From Curtobacterium sp. UCD-KPL2560 (GTDB lineage Bacteria; Actinomycetota; Actinomycetes; Actinomycetales; Microbacteriaceae), in the NCBI RefSeq assembly GCF_001705035.1, contig NZ_MCIG01000007.1, forward strand, positions 18,994 to 82,993: a DNA stretch of 64,000 bases, read 5' to 3'. Position 1 is the stretch's first letter. The number at the start of each line of letters is the position of its first letter. The translations under genes and the position numbers were made by a program. Below are positions 40,014-49,770 of the stretch, in pieces. Below the pieces are notes generated by a model. That model did not search any database. It was given only the letters and a program-made list of their open reading frames with translations, and had not been told where the DNA came from.

Positions 40014-40670
40014 TCAGCTCGCGGCGCCGGTCTGCAGGTGCGCGGGGAGCTGGTGGCCCATCCGGTCGCGCTTGGTGTCGAGGTAACCGGCGTTCTGCGC
40101 GACGACGCCCACGACCAGGGGCACGAGCGCCTCGACCGTGATGCCGTGCTCCTCGAGCTGGCGGCGCTTCTCGGGGTTGTTCGACAGCAGGCGGACGCTC
40201 GTGATGCCCATGTCGGCGAGGATGCCGGCCGCACCGCCGTACTCGCGGGAGTCGGCGGGCAGCCCGAGCGCGAGGTTCGCGTCGAGGGTGTCCAGGCCGT
40301 CCTCCTGCAGGCGGTACGCCTTGAGCTTGTTGATGAGGCCGATGCCGCGCCCCTCCTGCCCGCGCAGGTACACGACGATCCCGCCCTCGACGGCGATCGT
40401 GTCCAGGGCGGCGTCGAGCTGCGGCCCGCACTCGCACTTCAGCGACCCGAAGGCCTCGCCGGTCAGGCACTCCGAGTGCACGCGGACGAGCGCGCCGTCG
40501 GTCGGCATGGACCCGTCGGCCCCGCGGCCGATGATCGCGACGTGCTCGGCGCCGGTGACGAGGTCACGGTAGGCGCGCATCTCGAAGGTGCCGTGCGTCG
40601 TCGGGACGGTCGTGGCGACCTCGAAGCGGACCGGGCTGCCGGGGCTGGGGGAGGTGCGGGGGTCGGTCAT
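40014..40670 (-). CDS. ribA: GTP cyclohydrolase II
   Basis: A 218-residue enzyme opening GTP to the first riboflavin precursor. Zinc ligands are in HSECLTGEAFGSLKCECGPQ (Cys, Cys, Cys), with YLRGQEGRGIGL and SNNPEKRRQLEEHGI as substrate motifs. It is the single-domain form without DHBP synthase, so ribB must lie elsewhere. The start ATG overlaps the ribD stop (ATGA), which shows a ribD-ribA operon. No FMN riboswitch structure was recognised upstream of ribD. Confidence 0.94.
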   Translation of the reverse strand: MTDPRTSPSPGSPVRFEVATTVPTTHGTFEMRAYRDLVTGAEHVAIIGRGADGSMPTDGALVRVHSECLTGEAFGSLKCECGPQLDAALDTIAVEGGIVVYLRGQEGRGIGLINKLKAYRLQEDGLDTLDANLALGLPADSREYGGAAGILADMGITSVRLLSNNPEKRRQLEEHGITVEALVPLVVGVVAQNAGYLDTKRDRMGHQLPAHLQTGAAS

Positions 40671-41779
40671 GGGGTGCTCCGGTCGGTACGGGCCCCGCCG
40701 TCACCGTGCTGTCCGACCGCGGGCTGCTCGACACGGGGTCGAACGCGGTGCGGTCGGGCACGGACCAGCAGGTCGGGGCCGAGGCTGGTGGTCGATGTCA
40801 CGTCCAACTGGTGGCGCTCGCCGATGCTTCCCACGCCGACGTCGCCGAGGGCGGTGCGGGGACCGCCGAGCAGCACGGGCGCGAGGTACACGAGGACCTC
40901 GTCGACGAGGCCCGCGGCGACGAGGGCGGACGCGATGGTCGGGCCGCCCTCGACGAGGACGGAGTGGACGCCGTGGTCCCGCAGGCCGTGCAGCGCCGCG
41001 GACAGGTCGTGGCCCGGCAGGACGAGCAGTCCGCGCGGGTGGCGGCGGACGGCGGCGTCGGCGGGGACCGGGCGGTCGCCGAGCACGACGGGGAGCGGCT
41101 GGTCGGCGAGCAGTTCGCCGCCGTCGCCGCGCGCGGTGAGGCTCGGGTCGTCGGCGAGGACCGTGCCCGTGCCGACGAGGATGGCGTCGTGGGCGGCCCG
41201 CTGCTCGTGCACGTGCTGCCGTGCGGCGGTCCCGGTGATCCACTTGCTCGTACCGTCGGCGGCGGCAGCGCGGCCGTCCAGGCTCGACGCCCACTTCACG
41301 GTCACCCAGGGCCGGCCCTGGCGCACCGACAGGAGCCAGCGCTCGAGGAACGCCTCGGCCTCGTCGGCGAGGACCCCGGACACGACCTCGACGCCGGCGG
41401 CGCGGAGGCGGTCGGCACCACCGCGGGCCTGCACCCCGGGGTCGTCGACGGCGTAGACGACGCGGCCGATGCCGGCCTCGACGAGGGCCACGGCGCACGG
41501 GCCGGTGCGGCCGGTGTGGTTGCAGGGTTCGAGGGTCACGACCGCGGTCGCACCGCGCAGCTGCTCGGCGGGCACCTTCGCCATCGCGTCGACCTCGGCG
41601 TGCGGGGTCCCGGCGCCCTTGTGCCAGCCCTCGGCGAGGACGTCACCGGCGGGGGAGAGGATCACCGCACCCACCCGGGCGTGGTCGCCGACCGCCGGCC
41701 CGAGCGCGGCGAGCTGGAGCGCACGCCGCATGGCTCGGACCTCGGCCGGACGAGCCGACGGAGCGGTGGTGGTGGTCAC
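40667..41779 (-). CDS. ribD: bifunctional riboflavin biosynthesis deaminase/reductase
   Basis: A 370-residue enzyme for the second and third steps of riboflavin synthesis. The N-terminal deaminase has HAEVDAM and the zinc motif TLEPCNHTGRTGPCAVAL; the C-terminal reductase has KWASSLDGRAA and VEGGPTIASALVAAGLVDE. Length is normal. The GTG start at 41779 is placed by a TAGTGT box exactly 6 nt upstream. It is the promoter-proximal gene of ribDA. Confidence 0.95.
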   Translation of the reverse strand: MTTTTAPSARPAEVRAMRRALQLAALGPAVGDHARVGAVILSPAGDVLAEGWHKGAGTPHAEVDAMAKVPAEQLRGATAVVTLEPCNHTGRTGPCAVALVEAGIGRVVYAVDDPGVQARGGADRLRAAGVEVVSGVLADEAEAFLERWLLSVRQGRPWVTVKWASSLDGRAAAADGTSKWITGTAARQHVHEQRAAHDAILVGTGTVLADDPSLTARGDGGELLADQPLPVVLGDRPVPADAAVRRHPRGLLVLPGHDLSAALHGLRDHGVHSVLVEGGPTIASALVAAGLVDEVLVYLAPVLLGGPRTALGDVGVGSIGERHQLDVTSTTSLGPDLLVRARPHRVRPRVEQPAVGQHGDGGARTDRSTP

Positions 41780-41785
41780 GCTCCG

Positions 41786-41791
41786 ACACTA
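41786..41791 (-). promoter_or_regulatory. -10 box of ribD (leaderless type)
   Basis: TAGTGT on the minus strand followed by 6 nt and the GTG at 41779. Confidence 0.55.
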
Positions 41792-41831
41792 CCCACCGCC
41801 GTTCGGTGACGCGTCACCGTGCTGTCCCCTG

Positions 41832-42413
41832 TCAGCGAACGTCGCCGGGGCGTCCGACCACCGCTGCGGGCCACGGACGGTCGGAGGCCGGTGCGCCGTC
41901 GGCACGACGGAGCCCGGTCCAGGCGGTCGTCGGGCCGCCGTCGCGGTCGGGGACGCGGGCCGGCGCGGTCCCGGTGTACGAGAACCCGGCGCGGCGGGCG
42001 ACCCGGGCGGAGCCGGTGTTGCCCTCCCAGCACTCCCAGTACACGTCGGGTGCTCCCTGGGAGAACGCCCACGCGACCACGAGCTCGACCGCCTCGTGCA
42101 CCAGTCCGGCACCGCGCGCGGACGGGGCCAGCCAGAAGCCGAGACCCCGGTACGACGTGCGGTAGCTGACGACCCCCTCGAGCCAGGTCGACCCGGTGCG
42201 GCGGATCGCCCACGTGTACTCCTGGTCGGACGCCCACCCGGGGCCGACCAGGGCGTCGACGAAGGACCGCGCGTGGTGCTCCGTGTACGGCGTCGGCACC
42301 GTGGTCCAGCGGACGACGTCGGGGTCCTGGCAGCCCGCCGTGATCGCCGCGGTGTCGGCCCGGGTGGGCACGTCGAGGCGCACCCGGGCCGACGACAGCG
42401 TGACGGGCAGCAC
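41832..42413 (-). CDS. GNAT-family N-acetyltransferase (RimJ/RimL-like)
   Basis: A 193-residue acetyl-CoA-dependent transferase. The N-terminus (LSSARVRLDVPTRADTAAI) and the later GLGFWLAPSARGAGLVHEAVE, which includes the acetyl-CoA loop (R-G-A-G), and NTGSARVARRAGF match RimJ/RimL-like proteins. The acceptor is unknown. The GTG start lies 1 nt after the trpS stop, so it is probably the last gene of a trpS transcript. Confidence 0.82.
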   Translation of the reverse strand: MLPVTLSSARVRLDVPTRADTAAITAGCQDPDVVRWTTVPTPYTEHHARSFVDALVGPGWASDQEYTWAIRRTGSTWLEGVVSYRTSYRGLGFWLAPSARGAGLVHEAVELVVAWAFSQGAPDVYWECWEGNTGSARVARRAGFSYTGTAPARVPDRDGGPTTAWTGLRRADGAPASDRPWPAAVVGRPGDVR

Positions 42414-42414
42414 G

Positions 42415-44309
<1,895 letters not shown>

Positions 44310-44316
44310 GCCGACC

Positions 44317-44322
44317 ACCTTA
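44317..44322 (-). promoter_or_regulatory. -10 box of xth (leaderless type)
   Basis: TAAGGT on the minus strand followed by 7 nt and the ATG at 44309. Confidence 0.5.
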
Positions 44323-44422
44323 TCGGCGGGCGCCGACGGCCCGGTCCGGACCGCGGACGCGGCAGCGGGCCGGCGGGTCAGCGGGACGACGGACGCGGTC
44401 GGCGCGGTGGACCGGCCGGACG

Positions 44423-44468
44423 ACGGACGGGAGGCGCGGTGCCAGCTGGCACCGCGCCTCCCGTCCGT
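44423..44468 (-). terminator. 46-bp perfect palindrome after ptsH (GACGGGAGGC family)
   Basis: A 46-bp perfect palindrome with core GACGGGAGGCGCGGTGCC, 34 nt downstream of the ptsH stop. Next to it, GGTCGCGTC-GAG-GACGCGACC (44474-44494) forms a second hairpin. Together they should end ptsH transcription. Confidence 0.75.
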
Positions 44469-44501
44469 CCGGTGGTCGCGTCGAGGACGCGACCTGCGCG
44501 C

Positions 44502-44774
44502 TCAGGCGGCGTCGTGGTCCGTCTGCAGGAACTCGACCAGGCTGTCCGCGGTCGCCTCGGCGTCGTCGCCGGTCACCGTGAGGACGACCTCGTCGCCGTT
44601 CTCGATGCCCAGGCCGAGCAGGGCGAGGATGCTGCCGGCGTTGCCGGACTTGTCGCCCTTGGCGATCGTCACCTGGTGGCCGGACGCGGTGACGGTCTGG
44701 ACGAAGAGGGAGGCCGGGCGGGCGTGCAGGCCGGAGGCGCTCGCGACGGTGACGGTACGGGTGGCTTCGGACAT
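44502..44774 (-). CDS. ptsH: phosphocarrier protein HPr
   Basis: A 90-residue PTS phosphocarrier. The active histidine is H17 in ASGLHARPASLF. The sequence around Ser in KGDKSGNAGSILALLGLG resembles the regulatory-serine region, though Actinobacteria generally lack HPr kinase. ATG 44774 has AGGAG 8-12 nt upstream, and a TAGCAT box (minus, 44806-44811) is a likely -10. It lies on the opposite strand from ptsI but inside the same PTS cluster, separated by the deoR-type gene. Confidence 0.96.
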   Translation of the reverse strand: MSEATRTVTVASASGLHARPASLFVQTVTASGHQVTIAKGDKSGNAGSILALLGLGIENGDEVVLTVTGDDAEATADSLVEFLQTDHDAA

Positions 44775-44805
44775 CGATGTGCTCCTGTCGACGGGTGGTG
44801 CGCTC

Positions 44806-44811
44806 ATGCTA
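44806..44811 (-). promoter_or_regulatory. candidate -10 box of ptsH
   Basis: TAGCAT on the minus strand, about 32 nt before the ATG; AGGAG lies between. Confidence 0.4.
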
Positions 44812-44849
44812 GCGAGCGCGCGGTGGGGGTTCCGGGCGTGCCCGGACGG

Positions 44850-45620
44850 TCAGTCGCGGCCGGGCCAGAGGACCTCGGTGCCGGCGGCCTCGACCTCGCG
44901 CACGAGGTCGGCGTTGACCGCGGGGTCGGTGATGATCGTGTCGATCGCGGCGAGCGGTGCGACACGGCCGAACTCCTCGCGACCGAACTTCGTGTGGTCG
45001 GCGAGCAGGATGCTCCGACGGGCGGCCTTGATCATCGCGCTCTTCACGGCGGCCTCGGCGACGTTGTGCGTGGTCAGGCCGCGCTCGGGCGTGATGCCGT
45101 TGATGCTGATGAAGGCGACGTCGACGCTCACCATGCCGATGAGCTGGTGCGTCCAGGTGCCGACACCGGCGAGCGAGTCGCTGCGGATGTTCCCGCCGAG
45201 CAGGTGCAGGTCGATGCCGGCCCGGTTCGCGACCGCCATCGCGACGGGCAACGAGTGCGTGACGACCGTGAGGCCGCGGTCGGTGGGCAGCATCTCGGCG
45301 AGGCAGATCGTCGACGTGCCGGCGTCGATCATCACCGACCCGTTCTCGGGCAGCTCCTCGAGCGCGGCCTCGGCGATGACCATCTTCTCGGCCTGGTTGA
45401 TGCCGCCGCGGTCGCCGACGCCGGGGTGCAGCGTGATGCGCTCGACCGGGATCGCCCCGCCGTGCGCCCGACGGACCAGCCCGCGGCGCTCGAGGCTCGT
45501 GAGGTCGCGCCGGATCGTCTCCGGGGTGACGGCGAGCAGTTCGGCCAGGTCCTTCACGTCGACACGGCCGTGCGCGCGTGCCTGCTCGACGATGCGCTGG
45601 TGGCGCTCTGGTGCGTACAT
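44850..45620 (-). CDS. DeoR/GlpR-family transcriptional regulator
   Basis: A 256-residue regulator. The N-terminal winged helix has RHQRIVEQARAHGRVDVKDL and the family signature VTPETIRRDLTSLERRGLVRRAHGG (recognition helix TIRRDL). The C-terminal DeoRC sensor domain has MIDAGTSTICLAEML and LLADHTKFG. Members bind phosphorylated sugars. Its gene is divergent from ptsI-mtlA-mtlF-mtlD, so it most likely controls the mannitol PTS; fructose or a general sugar phosphate signal is an alternative. ATG 45620 is set by the conserved start MYAPERHQRI. Confidence 0.9.
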   Translation of the reverse strand: MYAPERHQRIVEQARAHGRVDVKDLAELLAVTPETIRRDLTSLERRGLVRRAHGGAIPVERITLHPGVGDRGGINQAEKMVIAEAALEELPENGSVMIDAGTSTICLAEMLPTDRGLTVVTHSLPVAMAVANRAGIDLHLLGGNIRSDSLAGVGTWTHQLIGMVSVDVAFISINGITPERGLTTHNVAEAAVKSAMIKAARRSILLADHTKFGREEFGRVAPLAAIDTIITDPAVNADLVREVEAAGTEVLWPGRD

Positions 45621-45645
45621 GGACCTCGTCGTCTCGGTCGGGGCT

Positions 45646-45677
45646 GGGGTGCTGGGGTGCTGGGGTGCTGGGGTGCT
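45646..45677. repeat. 8-bp tandem repeat upstream of the DeoR gene, 4 copies
   Basis: Four perfect GGGGTGCT units 26 nt upstream of the regulator start, within the divergent promoter region. Confidence 0.92.
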
Positions 45678-45808
45678 GGTGGCGCTGGCGGTGCTCCGGA
45701 CGCTCGGGGTGCGGTGCGTTCCCGGCGTGCTCGGAACGGAACGGACACGACCGGGCACGATCGCGTCGGATCGCCCGTCGGATGATCGTCCGGCAGACGC
45801 AAACGGGC

Positions 45809-45843
45809 ATCTGTTTCTGCATTTTTATCCCCGGATGTGTTTG
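45809..45843. promoter_or_regulatory. candidate DeoR-type operator repeats
   Basis: Two similar AT-rich sites, ATCTGTTTCTG (45809-45819) and ATGTGTTTG (45835-45843), 26 bp apart, in the only clearly AT-rich stretch of this region. Direct TGTTT-type repeats are common operators of DeoR-family proteins. The right site overlaps the ptsI -35. Confidence 0.45.
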
Positions 45844-45869
45844 TTTGTCAACGTGGATCGGGGTAGGGT
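45841..45869 (+). promoter_or_regulatory. promoter of ptsI
   Basis: TTGTTT (45841-45846), 17-bp spacer, TAGGGT (45864-45869). Predicted start near 45876, giving a leader of about 83 nt. Confidence 0.6.
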
Positions 45870-45958
45870 TGCGTCCACGCCGCCGCGGTCGGGTTCCTTC
45901 TGATGCGCTGCGACGCGCACCCACCACCGCACCTCCGTGTGAGATGAAGGAGTCTCGA

Positions 45959-47614
45959 ATGACCGAACTGCTCGGCACCGGCGTCGGCCGTGGCGTCGCC
46001 CACGGCCCCGTGCTCCGCATGGCGGACCCGCTCGGCGAACCGTCGACGGCACCGCTCGAGGGTTCGGCCGCGGATGCGAAGCAGGCGGTCCACGACGCAC
46101 TCGCCGTCGTCGCGGACGACCTCAACAAGCGCGGGGCGCTCGCCGGTGGCGACGCCCAGGCCGTGCTCGAGGCGCAGGCGCTCATGGCGCAGGACCCGAC
46201 CCTGCTCGACGACGTGCACGCCCGCATCGACGGAGGCACCAACCCCGAGCGCGCCGTGTTCGAGGCCTTCGGTCAGTTCCGCGACCTGCTCGTCGGCATG
46301 GGCGGCTACATGGGGGAGCGCGCGGCCGACCTCGACGACGTCGCCCAGCGCATCGTCGCCAAGCTCCGCGGCGTCCCGGCCCCCGGCGTCCCCGAGTCCG
46401 ACACCCCCTTCGTGCTCGTCGCCCGCGACCTCGCACCGGCCGACACCGCCCTGCTCGACCTGGACAAGGTGCTCGCACTCGTCACCCGCGACGGCGGCCC
46501 GACCTCGCACACGGCGATCCTCGCCCGGGCGAAGGGCATCACGGCCATCGTCGGCGTCACCGGCGCGGACGCCCTCGCCGACGGCACGCACGTGGTCGTC
46601 GACGCCGCGGCCGGCACCGTCGTCACCGACCCGTCGGACGCGCTCGTCGCCGACGTCGACCAGCGCATCGCCGACCGCCTGGCCGCCGCGGCCGCACCGC
46701 TCACCGCCGGTGCCCTCGCCGACGGCCACACCGTCCCCCTCCTCGCGAACCTCGGCAGCCCCGCCGACGCCGCGGGAGCCGTCGCTCTCGGTGCGGAGGG
46801 CGTGGGGCTCTTCCGCACCGAGTTCCTCTTCCTCGACGCGCCGACCGCACCGACCGTCGCGCAGCAGACCGAGTCGTACCGACAGCTGCTCGAGGCGTTC
46901 CCCGGCAAGAAGGTCGTCGTGCGCGCGCTCGACGCCGGCGCCGACAAGCCCCTGCCGTTCCTCACCGACAAGGACGAGGAGAACCCGGCGCTCGGCCGTC
47001 GCGGGCTGCGGGCCCTCCGCAACCACGAGGAGGTGCTGCGTGACCAGCTCACCGCCCTCGCGCAGGCCGACGCCCAGACCGAGGCCGACCTCTGGGTGAT
47101 GGCCCCGATGGTCGCCGACGCCGAGGAGACCGAGTACTTCGTCGACCTGGCCCGTGAGCTCGGCATCCGCACCGCGGGTGTCATGGCCGAGGTGCCCTCG
47201 CTCGCGCTCATGGCCGAGCAGGTCTTCACGTCCGCTGACTTCGTGTCCATCGGCACGAACGACCTGACCCAGTACACGATGGCCGCCGACCGCATGCTCG
47301 GCACCGTCGCGAGCTACCAGGACCCGTGGCACCCGGCCGTCCTGCGCCTCGTCGCGCAGCTCGGCCAGGCCGGCCGCGACGCCGGCAAGCCCGTGGGCAT
47401 CTGCGGCGAGGCCGCGGCCGACCCGCTGCTCGCCGTCGTCCTCGTCGGCCTCGGCGCCACCACCCTCTCCATGACCCCCGCGGCCCTGGCCGACGTGCGC
47501 GCCGAACTCGGCAAGCACACGCTCGACCAGGCCCGCGAGATGGCGACGGCGGCACTCGCCGCGAGCACCGCGGCGGCGGCCAAGACCGCCGCGGCTGCCG
47601 CGCACGCCGCCTAG
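45959..47614 (+). CDS. ptsI: PTS enzyme I (phosphoenolpyruvate-protein phosphotransferase)
   Basis: A 551-residue cytoplasmic enzyme passing phosphate from PEP to HPr. The phospho-accepting histidine is H184 in GGPTSHTAILAR. PEP-binding motifs are GLFRTEFLFLD, RALDAGADKPLPFL and GTNDLTQYTMAADR, and ICGEAAADPL near the C-terminus holds the conserved Cys. It is slightly short compared with the E. coli enzyme (575), normal for Actinobacteria. The ATG at 45959 has AAGGAG 7-12 nt upstream, which decides against an in-frame ATG at 45944. It is first in the ptsI-mtlA-mtlF-mtlD run. Confidence 0.96.
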   Translation: MTELLGTGVGRGVAHGPVLRMADPLGEPSTAPLEGSAADAKQAVHDALAVVADDLNKRGALAGGDAQAVLEAQALMAQDPTLLDDVHARIDGGTNPERAVFEAFGQFRDLLVGMGGYMGERAADLDDVAQRIVAKLRGVPAPGVPESDTPFVLVARDLAPADTALLDLDKVLALVTRDGGPTSHTAILARAKGITAIVGVTGADALADGTHVVVDAAAGTVVTDPSDALVADVDQRIADRLAAAAAPLTAGALADGHTVPLLANLGSPADAAGAVALGAEGVGLFRTEFLFLDAPTAPTVAQQTESYRQLLEAFPGKKVVVRALDAGADKPLPFLTDKDEENPALGRRGLRALRNHEEVLRDQLTALAQADAQTEADLWVMAPMVADAEETEYFVDLARELGIRTAGVMAEVPSLALMAEQVFTSADFVSIGTNDLTQYTMAADRMLGTVASYQDPWHPAVLRLVAQLGQAGRDAGKPVGICGEAAADPLLAVVLVGLGATTLSMTPAALADVRAELGKHTLDQAREMATAALAASTAAAAKTAAAAAHAA

Positions 47615-47702
47615 CCGCAGCACCACCGCAGCACCCGACCCACCAGCAGCACCGCACCACCTCCCTCCACCACTGCAGCACCCATCACAGAAAGCCAGGC
47701 AC

Positions 47703-49256
47703 ATGACAACGTCGTCCGTTGCAGCGCCCGACGCTCCCGCGAAGTCGCGGGGTGGCGCACGCGTCGCCGTGCAGAAGTTCGGCACGTTCCTCTCCGGCAT
47801 GGTGATGCCGAACATCGCGATCTTCATCGCGTGGGGCCTCATCACCGCGTTCTTCATCGAGACCGGCTGGACGCCCGTGGGCGTCCTCGGTGGCTTCGGG
47901 GAGACGAACGGGGTCGCGAACATCGGCCTCGTCAGCCCGATCCTGACGTACCTCATCCCGCTCGCGATCGCCTTCCAGGGCGGCCGCATGATCTACGAGA
48001 CCCGCGGCGCCGTCGTCGGGTCGATCATGGCCATGGGCGTCATCATCGGCGCCAACGGCACGATCATGATCCTCGGCGCGATGATCTGCGGGCCCCTCGG
48101 CGCGTGGCTCATCAAGCAGATCGACAAGATCTGGGACGGCAAGATCAAGCCCGGCTTCGAGATGCTCGTGAACAACTACGCGGCCGGCATCCTCGGCTTC
48201 GTGCTCGCGCTCATCGGCTTCTTCTGGCTGGCGCCCCTGTTCAAGCTCATCGCGGAGGGCCTCGGCGCCGCCGTGAAGTTCCTCGTCGACAGCTCGCTCC
48301 TGCCGCTCGCGAGCGTCATCATCGAGCCCGCCAAGGTCTTCTTCCTCAACAACGCCATCAACCACGGCGTGCTCGACCAGCTCGGCGCGCAGCAGGTGCA
48401 GCAGTCCGGCAAGAGCATCCTGTTCCTGCTCGAGGCGAACCCCGGCCCCGGCCTCGGCATCCTGCTCGCCTTCACCTTCTTCGGTGTCGGCATCGCCCGC
48501 TCGACCGCCCCCGGCGCGATCCTCATCCAGTTCTTCGGCGGCATCCACGAGATCTACTTCCCGTACGTGCTGCAGAAGCCGGTGCTGTTCATCGCCGTGA
48601 TCCTCGGTGGTGCCACGGGCGTCGCCACGAACGTCGCGTTCCAGTCCGGCCTCGTCGCCCCCGCGTCGCCCGGCTCGATCTTCGCGGTCCTCACCGCGAC
48701 GGCGAAGGACAGTTTCGTCGGCGTCATCCTGTCGGTCGTGCTGTCCGCAGCGGTCTCGTTCGCGGTCGCGTCGTTCTTCCTGCTCGCCAGCCGCAAGCGC
48801 GACCTGGCGAACGGTGGCGGCGACATGTCCGCCGCGATGGCGAAGCTCCAGGCGAACAAGGGCCGCGACGTGAACGCCGCGACCTCGGGCCTGCTCGGCA
48901 CCAACGCGCCGGCCACCGACGAGGAGGCCGAGGCCACGCTCGGCGGCGTCGGGTCGGCGACGACCACGGCGACCCGCGTGCAGAACGTCGTGTTCGCCTG
49001 CGACGCCGGCATGGGGTCGAGCGCGATGGGCGCCAGCGTCCTCCGCAACAAGGTGAAGAAGGCCGGCATCGAAGGGGTCACGGTCGTCAACAAGGCGATC
49101 GCGAACCTCGACGGCACCGAGGACCTCGTCATCACCCAGGAGGAGCTGACCGACCGGGCGAAGCAGAAGGTCCCGAACGCACAGCACGTGTCGGTCGGCA
49201 ACTTCATGAACGCGCCGCAGTACGACCAGGTCGTCGACCAGCTCAAGAACCAGTAA
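47703..49256 (+). CDS. mtlA: PTS mannitol transporter, EIICB
   Basis: A 517-residue membrane permease fused to an EIIB domain. The EIIC part (about residues 20-350) has eight or so hydrophobic segments with GWTPVG, ARSTAPGAILIQFFGGIHEIYFPYV (split here as ARSTAPGAIL and GGIHEIYFPYV), the mannitol-family signature. The EIIB domain carries the phosphorylated Cys433 in VVFACDAGMGSSAMG. EIIA is a separate gene just downstream. A C-rich, G-poor 88-nt gap separates it from ptsI. It imports mannitol as mannitol-1-phosphate. Confidence 0.95.
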   Translation: MTTSSVAAPDAPAKSRGGARVAVQKFGTFLSGMVMPNIAIFIAWGLITAFFIETGWTPVGVLGGFGETNGVANIGLVSPILTYLIPLAIAFQGGRMIYETRGAVVGSIMAMGVIIGANGTIMILGAMICGPLGAWLIKQIDKIWDGKIKPGFEMLVNNYAAGILGFVLALIGFFWLAPLFKLIAEGLGAAVKFLVDSSLLPLASVIIEPAKVFFLNNAINHGVLDQLGAQQVQQSGKSILFLLEANPGPGLGILLAFTFFGVGIARSTAPGAILIQFFGGIHEIYFPYVLQKPVLFIAVILGGATGVATNVAFQSGLVAPASPGSIFAVLTATAKDSFVGVILSVVLSAAVSFAVASFFLLASRKRDLANGGGDMSAAMAKLQANKGRDVNAATSGLLGTNAPATDEEAEATLGGVGSATTTATRVQNVVFACDAGMGSSAMGASVLRNKVKKAGIEGVTVVNKAIANLDGTEDLVITQEELTDRAKQKVPNAQHVSVGNFMNAPQYDQVVDQLKNQ

Positions 49257-49270
49257 CACAGTGCAGTATC

Positions 49271-49300
49271 GGAGGGGACGGGTGCAGACCCGTCCCCTCC
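49271..49300 (+). terminator. hairpin between mtlA and mtlF
   Basis: GGAGGGGACGGGT (49271-49283) pairs perfectly with ACCCGTCCCCTCC (49288-49300) around GCAG. It lies inside the operon, 18 nt before the mtlF ribosome binding site, so it is more likely an attenuator or an RNA-stability element than a full stop. Confidence 0.7.
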
Positions 49301-49332
49301 ATCACGTTCCGCCAGAAGAAGGAGAACCCCCG

Positions 49333-49770
49333 ATGCCCGTCCTGCAGGAGAGCCAGATCCGCATCCACACCGAGGACACCGCCCCGACCAAGTCGGAGGC
49401 GATGAAGGAGGCGGCCGAGATCCTCGAGGCGGCGGGCGCGGTCACGGCCGACTACTACCCGGCCATGCTCGAGCGCGAGAAGAGCGTCTCGACGTACATG
49501 GGCAACTTCCTCGCGATCCCGCACGGCACGAACGACGCGAAGGACGCCATCAAGTCGTCCGCGCTGTCGTTCATCCGCTACGCCACCCCGATCGACTGGG
49601 ACGGCAACCCCGTGCGCTTCGTCGTCGGCATCGCGGGCGTGAACAACGAGCACCTCGACATCCTGTCCAAGATCGCGATCGTGTTCTCGGACGAGGACGA
49701 GGTCCAGAAGCTCACCGACGCCCCCGACACCGCGGCGATCCTCGCGATCCTCGGCGAGGTCAACGAGTGA
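49333..49770 (+). CDS. mtlF: PTS mannitol-specific EIIA
   Basis: A 145-residue EIIA of the mannitol/fructose class, phosphorylated by HPr on H64 in [12 protein letters not shown] and passing phosphate to EIIB of MtlA. The N-terminus [14 protein letters not shown] and the segment [17 protein letters not shown] are family-typical. AGAAGGAGAACC precedes the ATG. The stop overlaps mtlD by GTGA. Confidence 0.95.
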   Translation: MPVLQESQIRIHTEDTAPTKSEAMKEAAEILEAAGAVTADYYPAMLEREKSVSTYMGNFLAIPHGTNDAKDAIKSSALSFIRYATPIDWDGNPVRFVVGIAGVNNEHLDILSKIAIVFSDEDEVQKLTDAPDTAAILAILGEVNE

